A DNA stretch of 64,000 nucleotides from Rubrivirga litoralis (GCF_031846415.1 NZ_JAVRHT010000015.1:24542-88541), one strand, 5' to 3'; numbered from the stretch's first letter, positions 25,191-34,191 are shown. Numbers and translations: made by a program. Notes: a model not told the origin generated them from the sequence alone.

Positions 25191-25883
25191 CTACTCCTCG
25201 ACGACGAACGGGATCGAGATCTCGCCGAACGTCTCGCCCGTCCGCGCGTCCACGAGGTCGGCGCGGAACCGGACGCGCGGGGCGCTCGGCGGCACGCGCT
25301 CGAAGTAGAGGAACCCGGACACCCGGCCGCCCGGGTCGATCACGCCCTCCGGCAGCGCCTCGCGGACCATCTCCTCGGTCGGGAGCGCGATCTCGCGGTA
25401 GGCCGTGTAGTAGCGGTTGTAGTAGAGCGGGTCGTACCCGAACGAGCCCGCGTACGGCGTGAGCGTCGGGTACACCGAGGCGTAGTACGGGGCGACCGTG
25501 AACCCGCTGTAGGCGAACCCCGGGGCCGTCACCGGAGCGTAGGCGTCGACGAGGACCGGATCGGCCACGTCGCCCTCGATGCCGTACGGCGGGAGCGCCG
25601 CGTAGCGCCCGCCCTGCGGGCTGACGAGCGTGAAGTCGTCGTAGCGGAGCCGGACGGGGAGCCGGCTCCCGTTCTCGATCGTGACGCGGAGGGGCGTGAC
25701 CTCGGTTTTGACGCGGGCGAGGCCGTCCCACGCCCCGGTCTCCGCCGTCATGCGGACGCCGTCGACGACCTCGACGGCCGTCTCGGGGGCGACGGTCTCG
25801 GCGGCCGGGGCCGGCTCGAGTTGGGTGCCGGTCGCCGCGCAGCCGGTGGCGAGAAGGGCAGAGAGGAGGAGCAGCGGTCGCAT
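25191..25883 (-). CDS. Predicted lipoprotein, 230 aa
   Basis: The signal peptide MRPLLLLSALLATGC ends in a lipobox with Cys 15. The mature part has a short acidic linker and then a beta-rich domain (VTPLRVTIENGSRLPVRLRY; FTLVSPQGGRYAALPPYGIE), a Tyr-rich central stretch (YYASVYPTLTPYAGSFGYDP) and a final strand region with VSGFLYFERVP. This is the layout of lipoproteins that modulate or scaffold at the outer membrane, but I do not recognise a named family. CCACCCCGCCC abuts the ATG. Confidence 0.75.
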   Translation of the reverse strand: MRPLLLLSALLATGCAATGTQLEPAPAAETVAPETAVEVVDGVRMTAETGAWDGLARVKTEVTPLRVTIENGSRLPVRLRYDDFTLVSPQGGRYAALPPYGIEGDVADPVLVDAYAPVTAPGFAYSGFTVAPYYASVYPTLTPYAGSFGYDPLYYNRYYTAYREIALPTEEMVREALPEGVIDPGGRVSGFLYFERVPPSAPRVRFRADLVDARTGETFGEISIPFVVEE

Positions 25884-26108
25884 GGGCGGGGTGGGAAAGA
25901 GTCCCCGTCCCACCGGCCGCCCCGCCCCCCGTTCCAGCGCCAAAGACGGTCCTGGAAGTCCGCAGGCGCCGCTCGCGGACTCCCCCAGGACGCGGCCCGG
26001 GCCACCGCCCAGACGAGCGTCGGGCGGGGTGGAGATCGCGTCCATCCCGCCCCGCCCCCGAACGCGGGCGCGGGCTCCCCGTTGGCCTCCTTCTGCTCAC
26101 TTCCGCCC

Positions 26109-26126
26109 CGCCCTTTGGGTCCGCCT
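26109..26126 (+). promoter_or_regulatory. Recurrent leader CGCCCTTTGGGTCC four bases before the start
   Basis: CGCCCTTTGGGTCC followed by GCCT and the ATG of the alcohol dehydrogenase-like gene. The same 14-mer, with the same 4-base spacing (GCCC), precedes the membrane-protein start at 35066 on the other strand. A third copy lies in the element at 13427-13440, not next to a start. Confidence 0.55.
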
Positions 26127-27071
26127 ATGCGCGCCGTCGTCCTCGACCAGTTCGGCTCTGCCGACCACCTCCACCTCCGCGACGACGTGGACAAGCCGTC
26201 GCCCCGCCGCGGCGAGGTCCTCGTGCACGTCCACGCGACGTCGGTCAACCCGCTCGACACCAAGGTCCGCAAGCAGGGCGGGAGGTACGGGGTCGAGCCG
26301 CCGGCCATCCTCGGGTACGACGTGTCGGGCGTGGTCGAGGCCGTCGGCGAGGACGTGGACAGCCTGGTCGAGGGCGACGCCGTGTTCTACACGGCGGCGA
26401 TCAACGCGCACGGGGCCTACGCCGAGTACCACGTGGCCGAGGCCGGCGACGTCGTCGTGAAGCCGGACAACGTCGAGCACGAGGAGGCCGCGGCGATCCC
26501 GCTCGCGGCGTGCACGGCGTACCAGGCGCTCGTCGACCGCGCCCGCGTCCAGGTCGGCGAGACGGTCCTGATCCACGGCGGCGGCGGCGTGGGGCACTTT
26601 GCCGTCCAGATCGCCGAGGCCGCCGGCGCGCGCGTCGTGGTCGTCGGCAACGGGGCCATGGAGGACACGCTCCTCGATCTCGGCGCCGACGTGTTCGTCG
26701 ACTACAAGCGGGGCGGGGCGGTCTCGGCCGTCCTCGACCTCACCGACGGGCTCGGCGCCGACGTCGTCTTCGACACCGTCGGCGGCACGACGCTCGTCGA
26801 CAGCATCGACGCGCTCGCCCCGCTCGGGCGCATGGTCTCGATCGTGGGCGACGCGACGGGCGACTTTGGGAAGGCCTACCAGAAGAACGCGGCCTTCTTC
26901 CCCATGATGATGAAGCGCGACGGGGGCATGATGGACCTCGTCGCCGGCCTCGTCGAGCGCGGCCTCGTCGCCCCGCTCGTGGCCGACGTGCTCCCGCTCG
27001 CCGACGCCGCCGAGGCGCACCGCCGGGTCGAGGCCGGCGGCGTCCACGGCAAGCTCGTGCTCACGCCGTAA
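26127..27071 (+). CDS. Medium-chain dehydrogenase/reductase, quinone-oxidoreductase type
   Basis: The 314-residue protein starts MRAVVLDQFGSADHLHLRDD and has the GroES-like N-terminal domain (VHATSVNPLDTKVRKQGG, ILGYDVSGVVEAVGEDVD) and a Rossmann domain with GGGGVGHFAVQIAEAAGARV at about 155. It lacks the structural-zinc Cys cluster, which places it with the zeta-crystallin/QOR branch that reduces quinones or enones with NADPH. The substrate is not known. It converges on ribBA. Confidence 0.9.
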   Translation: MRAVVLDQFGSADHLHLRDDVDKPSPRRGEVLVHVHATSVNPLDTKVRKQGGRYGVEPPAILGYDVSGVVEAVGEDVDSLVEGDAVFYTAAINAHGAYAEYHVAEAGDVVVKPDNVEHEEAAAIPLAACTAYQALVDRARVQVGETVLIHGGGGVGHFAVQIAEAAGARVVVVGNGAMEDTLLDLGADVFVDYKRGGAVSAVLDLTDGLGADVVFDTVGGTTLVDSIDALAPLGRMVSIVGDATGDFGKAYQKNAAFFPMMMKRDGGMMDLVAGLVERGLVAPLVADVLPLADAAEAHRRVEAGGVHGKLVLTP

Positions 27072-27202
27072 GGGCGGGGCGGCAATCAGGGGCGTCCACC
27101 AGCACCGCCCCGCCCGCGCCGTGAAGGCGGGCGCTCTACGGGCGGGGCGGCGCTCTCACCGGCCCGTCTCCACCCCGCCCGCGCTGGGCGGGGCGGACGG
27201 CC

Positions 27203-28474
27203 TCAGCCGCCGAGGACCGACGACAGCGCGCCGTGGTCGTCGAGCCCGTTGAGGACGTGGCCCATGCGGTCCCGCTTCGTCCGCAGGTAGGCCTCGTTGT
27301 GGACGCCGGGCATCACCTCGACCGGGACGCGCTCGACGATCTCGAGCCCGTAGCCCTCCAGCCCGACCCGCTTGGTCGGGTTGTTCGTCATCAGGCGGAG
27401 CCGGCGGACGCCGAGGTCGCGGAGAACCTGGCACCCGATCCCGTAGTCGCGGTGGTCGGGCTGGAAGCCCAGCGCCTCGTTGGCCTCGACCGTGTCGAGC
27501 CCCTCCTCCTGGAGCTTGTAGGCCCGGAGCTTGTTGAGCAGCCCGATGCCGCGGCCCTCCTGCTTCATGTAGAGGACGACGCCCCGCCCCTCGCGCTCGA
27601 CCTGGGCCATCGCGTGCGCGAGCTGGTCGCCGCAGTCGCACCGCGCCGAGCCGAAGATGTCGCCCGTCACGCACTGGCTGTGCACGCGCACGAGGACCGG
27701 GTCGTCCTCGGTCCACTCGCCCTTGATCAGCGCCAGGTGGACGTCGCCCGTCAGGACCTCCTCGTAGGCCGCGAGCCGGAAGTCGCCGTAGGCCGTCGGC
27801 ATGGAGACCTCTACGGCCTTGCTCACGAGCGTGTCGCGGCGCATCCGGTACGCGATGAGGTCGCGGATGGTGATGAGCTTGAGCCCGTGCTCGTCGGCGA
27901 ACGCGCGGAGGTCGGGCGTCCGCGACATGGTGCCGTCGGCGTGCATGATCTCGATGAGCACGCCGGCGGGGCGGAGCCCGGCCAGCCGCGCGAGGTCGAC
28001 GGCCGCCTCGGTGTGGCCGGCCCGGCGGAGCACGCCGCCGGCCTGCGCCCGGAGCGGGAACACGTGGCCGGGCCGCGCGAAGTCGGTCGGGGCCGCCTCG
28101 GAGTCCGCGAGCGCGCGGATGGTCTTGGCCCGGTCGGCCGTCGAGATGCCGGTCGTCGTGCCGTGGCGGTAATCGACGGACACCGTGAACGGCGTCTCGT
28201 GGAGCGACGTGTTGACCGGCTCCATCATGGGCAGGTCGAGGGCCGCGGCGCGCTCGCCGGTGATGGCCACGCACATCAGCCCGCGCGCCTCACGGGCCAT
28301 AAAGTTGACCGAGTCCGGCGTGACGAGTTCGGCGGCGCCGATGAGGTCGCCCTCGTTTTCGCGGTCCTCGTCGTCGACCACGACGACGAGCTTCCCGTTC
28401 TGGACGTCTTCGAGGGCCTCCTCGACGGCGTCGAAGCGGACGGAGTCGGGGGCGGGGCGCGTGTCGTCGGCCAT
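27203..28474 (-). CDS. ribBA: Bifunctional DHBP synthase / GTP cyclohydrolase II
   Basis: This fused enzyme (423 residues) supplies both riboflavin precursors. The N-terminal RibB half has VVVVDDEDRENEGDLIGAAE, RHGTTTGISTADRAKTIRAL and RRAGHTEAAVDLARLAGL; the RibA half has zinc ligands in SQCVTGDIFGSARCDCGDQL and the active region EGRGIGLLNKLRAYKLQEEG. The ATG at 28474 gives the standard length. No FMN riboswitch signature is visible in the 230-base upstream spacer. The 3' end converges on the dehydrogenase gene across several 11-mer copies (27072-27202). Confidence 0.96.
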   Translation of the reverse strand: MADDTRPAPDSVRFDAVEEALEDVQNGKLVVVVDDEDRENEGDLIGAAELVTPDSVNFMAREARGLMCVAITGERAAALDLPMMEPVNTSLHETPFTVSVDYRHGTTTGISTADRAKTIRALADSEAAPTDFARPGHVFPLRAQAGGVLRRAGHTEAAVDLARLAGLRPAGVLIEIMHADGTMSRTPDLRAFADEHGLKLITIRDLIAYRMRRDTLVSKAVEVSMPTAYGDFRLAAYEEVLTGDVHLALIKGEWTEDDPVLVRVHSQCVTGDIFGSARCDCGDQLAHAMAQVEREGRGVVLYMKQEGRGIGLLNKLRAYKLQEEGLDTVEANEALGFQPDHRDYGIGCQVLRDLGVRRLRLMTNNPTKRVGLEGYGLEIVERVPVEVMPGVHNEAYLRTKRDRMGHVLNGLDDHGALSSVLGG

Positions 28475-28664
28475 GCGGAGCGGACCCGGGCAGCGGGCGG
28501 TGGTGCCCCCGGACAACGGGGCGGGGCGGCGCCGTGTGCCCATCCCCGACGAAAGTTCGCCGCCCCGCCCGCGGCGCGCGTCCTGTGGGGCCGCTTGGGA
28601 GGCCACCCCGCCCGCCGTTTGAGGAGGCACGAGGTCCGGCAGACCTCCTGAGCTGCGTCCTCGA

Positions 28665-28683
28665 GTACCTCGTACCCGGTACC
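28665..28683. repeat. 19-base word shared with 34281-34299
   Basis: GTACCTCGTACCCGGTACC occurs here, just past the yajC stop, and identically in the inverted-repeat spacer upstream of the DUF721 gene. It contains the palindrome GGTACC and belongs to the GGTACnnGGTAC word family. Here only one arm is seen. Confidence 0.6.
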
Positions 28684-28704
28684 CCGTACCTCCCGAAGCC
28701 CGAT

Positions 28705-29001
28705 CTAGGCCGCGTCCGGCACCACCTTGTAGGCGATCTTCGCCTTGTCGAACCGGAGCTTCGTCCCGCCGTCGACCTCGGCCAGCACGGTCGCGTCGTC
28801 GACCTGGCGGATCGTGCCGTGGATGCCGCCGACGGTCACGACCCGGTCGCCCTTGGTGAGGCTCTCGATAAGCGCCCGGTGCGCCTTGGCCTGCTTCGTC
28901 TGCGGCCGGATCATCGTGAAGTACATCACGACGAAGAGGAGGCCGAGGAGCAGGAGCGGGTTGCCGAAGAGGCCGCCGGTGGCCTGGGCGAGGGGGAGCA
29001 T
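28705..29001 (-). CDS. yajC: Preprotein translocase subunit YajC
   Basis: YajC accompanies SecDF in the inner membrane. The 98-residue protein has a single N-terminal membrane helix (NPLLLLGLLFVVMYFTMIRP) followed directly by the conserved QTKQAKAHRALIESLTKGDR and VVTVGGIHGTI. The ATG at 29001 gives the usual short N-terminus. It lies 35 bases downstream of the SRP RNA gene on the same strand, so two parts of the co-translational export pathway are neighbours. secD is not adjacent. Confidence 0.95.
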   Translation of the reverse strand: MLPLAQATGGLFGNPLLLLGLLFVVMYFTMIRPQTKQAKAHRALIESLTKGDRVVTVGGIHGTIRQVDDATVLAEVDGGTKLRFDKAKIAYKVVPDAA

Positions 29002-29035
29002 GGCCGGACGGGTCGCGCGGGCGGGGCGGGGGAAA

Positions 29036-29148
29036 CAGAGTGAGGGCACGCGATCCGTATCGCGCCGCTGCGACTTCCTACCGTTGCTGCCGTCAGGCCC
29101 TGGCGGGGTTCGGAAGGAGCTGGCCGTACGGGACGTGCCCTCACTCTG
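29036..29148 (-). ncRNA. ffs: Signal recognition particle RNA, small bacterial (4.5S) type
   Basis: On the minus strand the ends pair over 15 bases (CAGAGTGAGGGCACG with CGTGCCCTCACTCTG). The apical domain is CAGGGCCUGACGGCAGCA, which fits CAGG-n-CC-tetraloop-GG-n-AGCA, the Ffh-binding hairpin. The length (113) matches E. coli 4.5S RNA (114). The tetraloop is UGAC rather than the common GGAA, so it belongs to the URRC class. The RNA, with Ffh, targets nascent inner-membrane proteins. Confidence 0.9.
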
Positions 29149-29289
29149 CCGGCGGCGCCCGCGCGTCTAGACGACGGGAGCGGGGCGGCCGGCAGCGCTA
29201 AGGTACCGCCCCGCCCGCGGCGGGTTGCGAAACGGCGGGGAAGTCGGAGCGGGCGGGCGGTAGACTTGCGCCGGCACCCGCCCCGCCCC

Positions 29290-30435
29290 ATGCGCCGCCT
29301 GACCCTGTTCCTCCTCGTCCTCCTTGCCCACCCCGCCCTCGCTCAACCCGCGGGCGGGGCGGCGGGCGGGGCGGTGCCGCTGGACTCGCTCGACGCCCTG
29401 GTCGAAGCGTTCGCCGCCGAGGCCGACCTGCCCTCGGTCGTCGTGGCCGTCGTGCGCGACGGGCGGCGGCAGGTGGCCACGGCCGGCGCCGTCGGCGGCG
29501 CGGCGCCGACCGCGCGCACGCCGTACGAGGTCGGCTCGGTCACGAAGGTCGTCACGGCGCTCGTGCTGGCCGAGATGGCGCAGCGCGGCGAGGTCGCGCT
29601 CGCGACGCCCGTCGGCGACCTCCTCCCGGACTCGGTGCGCGTCCCCGCGGGCGGGGCGGCGCCGGTCACGCTCGCCGACCTCGCCACGCACACGTCGGGG
29701 CTGCCGCGCCTGCCGCCGACGCTCCTCCTCACGGCCGACCCCGGCGACCCGTACGCGGCGTACGGCACGGGCGACCTCTACGCGTTCCTCGACCTGTACG
29801 AGCTGCCGCGCGCGCCGGGCGCCGCCTACGAGTACTCGAACCTGGGCGGCGGCCTCCTCGGGCTGGCCCTCACGCGGCGCGCGGGCGGGGCGGACCTGGA
29901 GGCCGAGTCGGGCGGGGCGGCGTATGGGGCGCTCGCGCGGGAGCGCGTGCTGGGGCCGCTGGGTATGGACGAGACGGTCGTCGCGGTCCCCGAGGCGCGC
30001 GGTCTGGCGCCGGCCGTCGGCCCGTCGGGCGAGCCGGTCCCGCACTGGACCTGGACCGACGCCACGGTCGGCGCGGGCGGCCTGCGCTCGACGGCGGCCG
30101 ACCTCCTCACGCTCGCCGAGGCCACGATCGCCCCGCCCCCGGACCTCCCCGCCCCGCTCGCGGCGGCGCTCGTGGAGGCGGCCCGTCCGCTCCGCCCGGT
30201 GCAGGGCGCGATGCGGATCGGGCTGGGATGGCACGTTCTCCCCGTCGGCCGGCCGGGCGACGGCGTCGTGTGGCACGACGGCGGCGTCGGCGGCGGGTCC
30301 AGCTTCGTGGGCTTGGACCGCGAGGCCGGCGTCGGCGTGGTGGTGCTCGCCAACAAGGGCGGGGCGGGCCAGACGGTGACGGCGTTCGGGTTCGGGCTCC
30401 TCCGGCGCCTCCTCGGCGCGGCGGGCGACGAATAA
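29290..30435 (+). CDS. Secreted serine hydrolase, class C beta-lactamase/DD-peptidase fold
   Basis: The 381-residue protein has a signal peptide (MRRLTLFLLVLLAHPALAQ) and the penicillin-binding-protein catalytic triad motifs: SVTK (Ser 83, Lys 86), YSN (Tyr 182) and HDGG (His 329) in place of KTG. This HxG variant is typical of the esterase/D-aminopeptidase-like branch (EstB, AmpH-like), so classic beta-lactamase activity should not be assumed. It acts in the periplasm or outside. The ATG at 29290 places the signal peptide at the N-terminus. An in-frame GTG 24 bases upstream is less likely. Confidence 0.9.
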   Translation: MRRLTLFLLVLLAHPALAQPAGGAAGGAVPLDSLDALVEAFAAEADLPSVVVAVVRDGRRQVATAGAVGGAAPTARTPYEVGSVTKVVTALVLAEMAQRGEVALATPVGDLLPDSVRVPAGGAAPVTLADLATHTSGLPRLPPTLLLTADPGDPYAAYGTGDLYAFLDLYELPRAPGAAYEYSNLGGGLLGLALTRRAGGADLEAESGGAAYGALARERVLGPLGMDETVVAVPEARGLAPAVGPSGEPVPHWTWTDATVGAGGLRSTAADLLTLAEATIAPPPDLPAPLAAALVEAARPLRPVQGAMRIGLGWHVLPVGRPGDGVVWHDGGVGGGSSFVGLDREAGVGVVVLANKGGAGQTVTAFGFGLLRRLLGAAGDE

Positions 30436-30448
30436 GGCGGCGGATCAG

Positions 30449-30659
30449 CGTCTTGACGCTCGGCTCGTCCGAGAAGACACCGTGGCCGGCAGTGAGCGCG
30501 CGGCCGTAGTGACCGTTCTGTTCGCCGCGTCGGCGCTTGGTCCGCTCGCAGTGCTGGGGCTGGAGCTGAGCGGCCGTCTCCTCCTCCGTGATCTGCTCCA
30601 GCACGCCCTCGATGGCGTCGCGGAGGCGGTCGTGGGGAGAGGCGGTGGCCTCGTTAGGT
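30449..30659 (-). pseudogene. Remnant resembling the N-terminus of an IS256-type (mutator) transposase
   Basis: On the minus strand an open stretch reads DRLRDAIEGVLEQITEEETA, then CERTKRRRGEQNGHYGRALT, the ERT-x-RRG-x-x-NGHY pattern found in the N-terminal region of IS256-family transposases. It has no catalytic DDE domain and runs into the antisense of the serine hydrolase end. Flanks show no clear terminal inverted repeats. The 30436-30920 spacer otherwise holds only 11-mer copies. Confidence 0.45.
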
Positions 30660-30920
30660 GAGGCCGCTGAGAGGCCTCGTCGGTCGGGACGGCTGGAGCC
30701 ACCAGATTCGCTACGCGACCCGTCGCGGGCGGGGCGGGAGCCCGCTCGACGGTCATTCGGCGGTGCGAGGCGTGATCGGCCCACGCCGCCGGAACGGATG
30801 CCCCGCCAAGGCCACCCCGCCTGCGGCGCACCCACGAGCCGCCCCGCCCCGGTGGGCGGGGCGGCGGGCGGCCCGAACGCAGCGATCTTGGCGGCGCCCG
30901 CCCCGCCCCCACGACCGCCC

Positions 30921-32741
30921 GTGCTCACTCCGTCGGCCTTCCGCCTCCTCGCGCTCCTCCTGCTCGCCGCCCCGCCCGCGCTCGCGCAGGCACCGGCCGC
31001 CCCGCCCGACACCGCCAGGGGCGGGGCGGACTCCGCGCGCGTCCGCACGGACGTGCCCGCGGCGCCGCAGACGCCGGCGCAGCAGGCGCTCGCCCGCGTC
31101 CGCGCGGCCGTCGCGGACTCGTCGGCGTTCGCGCCGGTCGGTCCGCACGCGCCGCTCCCTGCCGCCCTCGCCGGCGTGGTGTGGGCCGCCCCGCCCGACG
31201 CGGCGGCGGCCGTCGACGACCTCCTCGCGATCCGCCGGGCCGGCGCGCGGAGCGTGCGGACGGGACTCGTGGAGGACCCCATCGTGCTGGAGGCGGCGAC
31301 GCTCCTCGGGCTCTCGCTGTGGCAGGACCTGCCCGTCGAGAATCTCCCCGCCCCGTTTCTCGTGGCCCGGACGCGCGAGGTCGCCGGCGTGCTGGCCGAG
31401 GCGCTCGACCGCGCCCGGCCCTACGCGGCGGCCCGCCACTTTGGGCTCGCGCAGGGGAGCGACACGAGCGACCGGCGCGCGCGCGCCTACTTCGAGGCGC
31501 TCACGGCGCTTGTGCGCGAGCGCGGGGCGCCGGGGACACAGACCTACTACACGAGCCGGTTCATCGGCGACGACCGGGCGGGGCGAACGGTCGACGTGGT
31601 CCTCCTCGACGCCCGCGACCGCGACCCCGTCGCGGCGCTCCGCGCGTGGCGGGCGCGGCACGAGACGCCCGTCGGGCTGGCGTCGGTCGGGGCCGGCGTG
31701 CGGCCGGGGCGGGGCGGCGGGTGGCGGACGCCGGGGAGCGAGGCGGCTCAGGGCCGCGCGCTCGAGACGGCCTTCAACGAGCTCGGCGCGGTCCAGCCGG
31801 CGCCGGCCGTCGCGTTCGTGTACCGCTGGCGCGACGCGACCGACGCGCTCCCCCAGGACCCCAGCGCCGAGGTGGCCGGGACGCGGTTCGGCCTCCTCGC
31901 CGAGAGCGGCGAGCCCCGCCCCGCCCTCGACGTCGCGAGCGGGTTCTGGTCGGGCAGCCAGCGCGTGTTCGCCTTCGACGCCGGTGCGCCTGTGAGCCGC
32001 GTGCCCGGCGTGTCGCCGGTGCTCCTGCTCGGATGGGGGCTGGTCCTCGGGCTGGGCGTGCTGTACGCGACGGTCCCCCGCATGGGCGCCCTCGTCCCGC
32101 GCTACTTCGGCCGCCGCGACCTCTACCGGGACGCCGTCAAGCGCGGGTTCGACCTCTCGGTGTCCGAGACCTCGGGCCTCGCGGCGCTGCTCGCGTTCTC
32201 GGCCGGCGTGGTCGGCGCCTCCACGCTGCGCGCGCTGGGGCGCACGGACACGCTCTCGGCCGCGACGGCGGGGTGGCCGGCGGGCGCGCAAGACCGGCTG
32301 ATCGCGCTGATCGGCCAGCCCCTCGTGCTCGTGCTCCTGCTGGCGCTGGGGTACGGGGCGTGGCTCCTGCTCAACGTCGTCTGGCTCAACGTGCTGGCCG
32401 GGCGCCGCCGCATCCGCCCCGGTCAGGCGCTCTCGCTGGCCGTGTGGTGCCGGTGGGCGTGGCTCCCGCTGATGGTCGTCGCCCTCGTGCTCGCGAGCGT
32501 CGACGCCGGGCTGGCGACGGTCCTGGCCCCGACACTCCTCGTCGTCGCCGTCTTGATCGAGGTCGTCGCGGGGTACCGGATGGCGTGGGATCTGCAGTCG
32601 ATCAAAGCCGTGCCTCCCACGCGGGCCGTCCTCTTCGGGTTCGGGCTCCCGTTCGTGCTCGCCCTCGGCGGCCTCGTGTGGGTCGCCCTCGTCTCCCGCG
32701 ACGAGGCCGCCTTCCTCTGGCACCTCGCGACGAGGGCGTAG
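30921..32741 (+). CDS. Membrane protein with degenerate GH2-like TIM-barrel ectodomain and C-terminal multi-helix domain
   Basis: This protein of 606 residues has a signal peptide (to about residue 22, ALAQAPAAPP), a linker, and an ectodomain with IRRAGARSVRTGLVEDPIVL followed by LLGLSLWQDLPV, reminiscent of the glycoside hydrolase family 2 barrel (GANAVRT...DELGILV.DE.P). The catalytic Glu-containing NE motif is not seen. After about residue 360 the chain crosses the membrane about six times (LLLGWGLVLGLGVLYATVP, VLVLLLALGYGAWLLLNVVW and others), with a Yip1-like feel. The function is unknown. It starts with GTG. Confidence 0.6.
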   Translation: MLTPSAFRLLALLLLAAPPALAQAPAAPPDTARGGADSARVRTDVPAAPQTPAQQALARVRAAVADSSAFAPVGPHAPLPAALAGVVWAAPPDAAAAVDDLLAIRRAGARSVRTGLVEDPIVLEAATLLGLSLWQDLPVENLPAPFLVARTREVAGVLAEALDRARPYAAARHFGLAQGSDTSDRRARAYFEALTALVRERGAPGTQTYYTSRFIGDDRAGRTVDVVLLDARDRDPVAALRAWRARHETPVGLASVGAGVRPGRGGGWRTPGSEAAQGRALETAFNELGAVQPAPAVAFVYRWRDATDALPQDPSAEVAGTRFGLLAESGEPRPALDVASGFWSGSQRVFAFDAGAPVSRVPGVSPVLLLGWGLVLGLGVLYATVPRMGALVPRYFGRRDLYRDAVKRGFDLSVSETSGLAALLAFSAGVVGASTLRALGRTDTLSAATAGWPAGAQDRLIALIGQPLVLVLLLALGYGAWLLLNVVWLNVLAGRRRIRPGQALSLAVWCRWAWLPLMVVALVLASVDAGLATVLAPTLLVVAVLIEVVAGYRMAWDLQSIKAVPPTRAVLFGFGLPFVLALGGLVWVALVSRDEAAFLWHLATRA

Positions 32742-32850
32742 CAGACCGCCCCGCCCACCGTGCCCCGCCCATCGTTGAGGAGCGGGCGGGGCGGCGGACG
32801 GTTCCCTCGGCCACCCCGCCCATGAGCCTGGGGGCGGGGCGGAGGGCTCG

Positions 32851-34191
32851 TTATCCGGTGTAGCTCACGCGGTAGATCCGGCCGTTGGCCTCCTCCGTCA
32901 CCAGGAGCGAGCCGTCGGGGAGGACGAGGACGCCCACGGGGCGGCCCCACGTCGTCGGGCCGGCGGGGTCGATCAGGAAGCCGGTCAGGAAGTCCTCGTA
33001 GGTGCCGGTGGGGCGGCCGTCCTCGAACGGGACGAACACGACCTTGTAGCCCGTGCCCTGGCTCTTATTCCACGAGCCCCGGAAGGCGACGAACGCCCCG
33101 CCCTGGTAGCGCGCGGGGAATGAGGCCGCCCCGCCTGCGGTCGTCGCGCCGGTCGGGTAGAAGGCGAGGCCGAGCGCGGCCGAGTGCGACTCGAACAGGA
33201 CGTCCGGCGCGACGGTCTGCGCGGCGAGGTCCGGCCGCTCGCTCTGGCCGTCGTCGGTGCGGCGCGGGTCGAGGTTGTCCGGCGTGAAGTAGGCGTAGGG
33301 CCAGCCGTAGAACCGGGGCTCGCCGTCGGCGCCCGCGCCGATCGACGTGAGGTAGTCCGGGACGAGGCCGTCGCCCAGGCGGTCGCGCTCGTTGACCGTC
33401 ACGTAGGGCACGCCCGTGGCGGGGTGGAAGTCGAGGCCGACCGGGTTGCGGAGCCCGAACGACACCGTTTCCCGCCCCGCCCCGCCCGGCGTGATGCGGA
33501 AGACCGAGGCGCGCGGAAGCTCCTCGGGGTCCACGTTCGACTCGGACCCGACGGTCACGTAGAGGCTGTCGCCGTCGGGGCTCGCGACCACGTTGCGCGT
33601 CCAGTGCTGGTTGTAGCCCCCGCCCGGGAGGTCGGCGATGACCGTGCCCTCGCCCTCCAGCCGCCCCGCCCCCGGCGCGTACGGGTAGCGGCGGACCTCG
33701 CTCGTGTTGCCGACAAAAAAGGCGCCGTCCGCGAAGGCCATGCCCATCGGCAGGTCGAGCGCGTTCGCGTCCGCGGTCGCGAACGTCTCGCGGTCCTCGG
33801 CCACGCCGTCGCCGTCGGCGTCCTGGAGGCGGAGGATCGTGTTCTCGCGGCTCGCGGCGAGGAGCACGCTGCCGTCGGGCGCCAGCGCGAGCCACCGCGG
33901 GCTCTCCAGGTCGTCGGCCCACACCTGCACGGCGAAGCCGGCCGGCACGCGGAGAAAGGCGTCGTCCGGCACGTCGACCACGTCCGGCCCCTTCCGCACC
34001 GACTCCGACGCGAACGGCTCGGGCAGCTCGTCGACCGTGATCCGGATGGGCGCCGGCGCGAGCGTCTCGGTGCGGACGGCCTGCGGGAGGTCCGTCGAGT
34101 CGGCCGCCGCGTAGTCGTCGGCGGGCGGGGCGGGGGCGCTCGGGGCCGACGAGCAGGCGGCGAGCAGGGCGGCGAGGAGGACGGGGCGCAT
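32851..34191 (-). CDS. PQQ-dependent sugar (sorbosone/glucose-type) dehydrogenase lipoprotein
   Basis: This 446-residue lipoprotein (lipobox LLAAC at Cys 13) is followed by a six-bladed propeller of the soluble glucose/sorbosone dehydrogenase family: PAGFAVQVWADDLESPRWLA, NQHWTRNVVASPDGDSLYVT, GLRNPVGLDFHPATGVPYVT and WGRPVGVLVLPDGSLLVTEE. Members oxidise sugars with PQQ in the periplasm, although many Bacteroidota members are untested. RNVV and GLRNP blocks correspond to cofactor-facing loops. No PQQ synthesis gene is in the window. Confidence 0.88.
   Translation of the reverse strand: MRPVLLAALLAACSSAPSAPAPPADDYAAADSTDLPQAVRTETLAPAPIRITVDELPEPFASESVRKGPDVVDVPDDAFLRVPAGFAVQVWADDLESPRWLALAPDGSVLLAASRENTILRLQDADGDGVAEDRETFATADANALDLPMGMAFADGAFFVGNTSEVRRYPYAPGAGRLEGEGTVIADLPGGGYNQHWTRNVVASPDGDSLYVTVGSESNVDPEELPRASVFRITPGGAGRETVSFGLRNPVGLDFHPATGVPYVTVNERDRLGDGLVPDYLTSIGAGADGEPRFYGWPYAYFTPDNLDPRRTDDGQSERPDLAAQTVAPDVLFESHSAALGLAFYPTGATTAGGAASFPARYQGGAFVAFRGSWNKSQGTGYKVVFVPFEDGRPTGTYEDFLTGFLIDPAGPTTWGRPVGVLVLPDGSLLVTEEANGRIYRVSYTG

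Noticed and set aside
28475..28704. Possible FMN riboswitch upstream of ribBA
   Set aside because: The conserved AGGG...GCGG...GAAA-type core of the RFN element is not visible; the spacer contains only GC-word copies and short repeats.
29290..30435. Antibiotic-resistance beta-lactamase
   Set aside because: The KTG motif is replaced by an HDGG-type motif, which is characteristic of esterase/peptidase relatives; no resistance role can be inferred.
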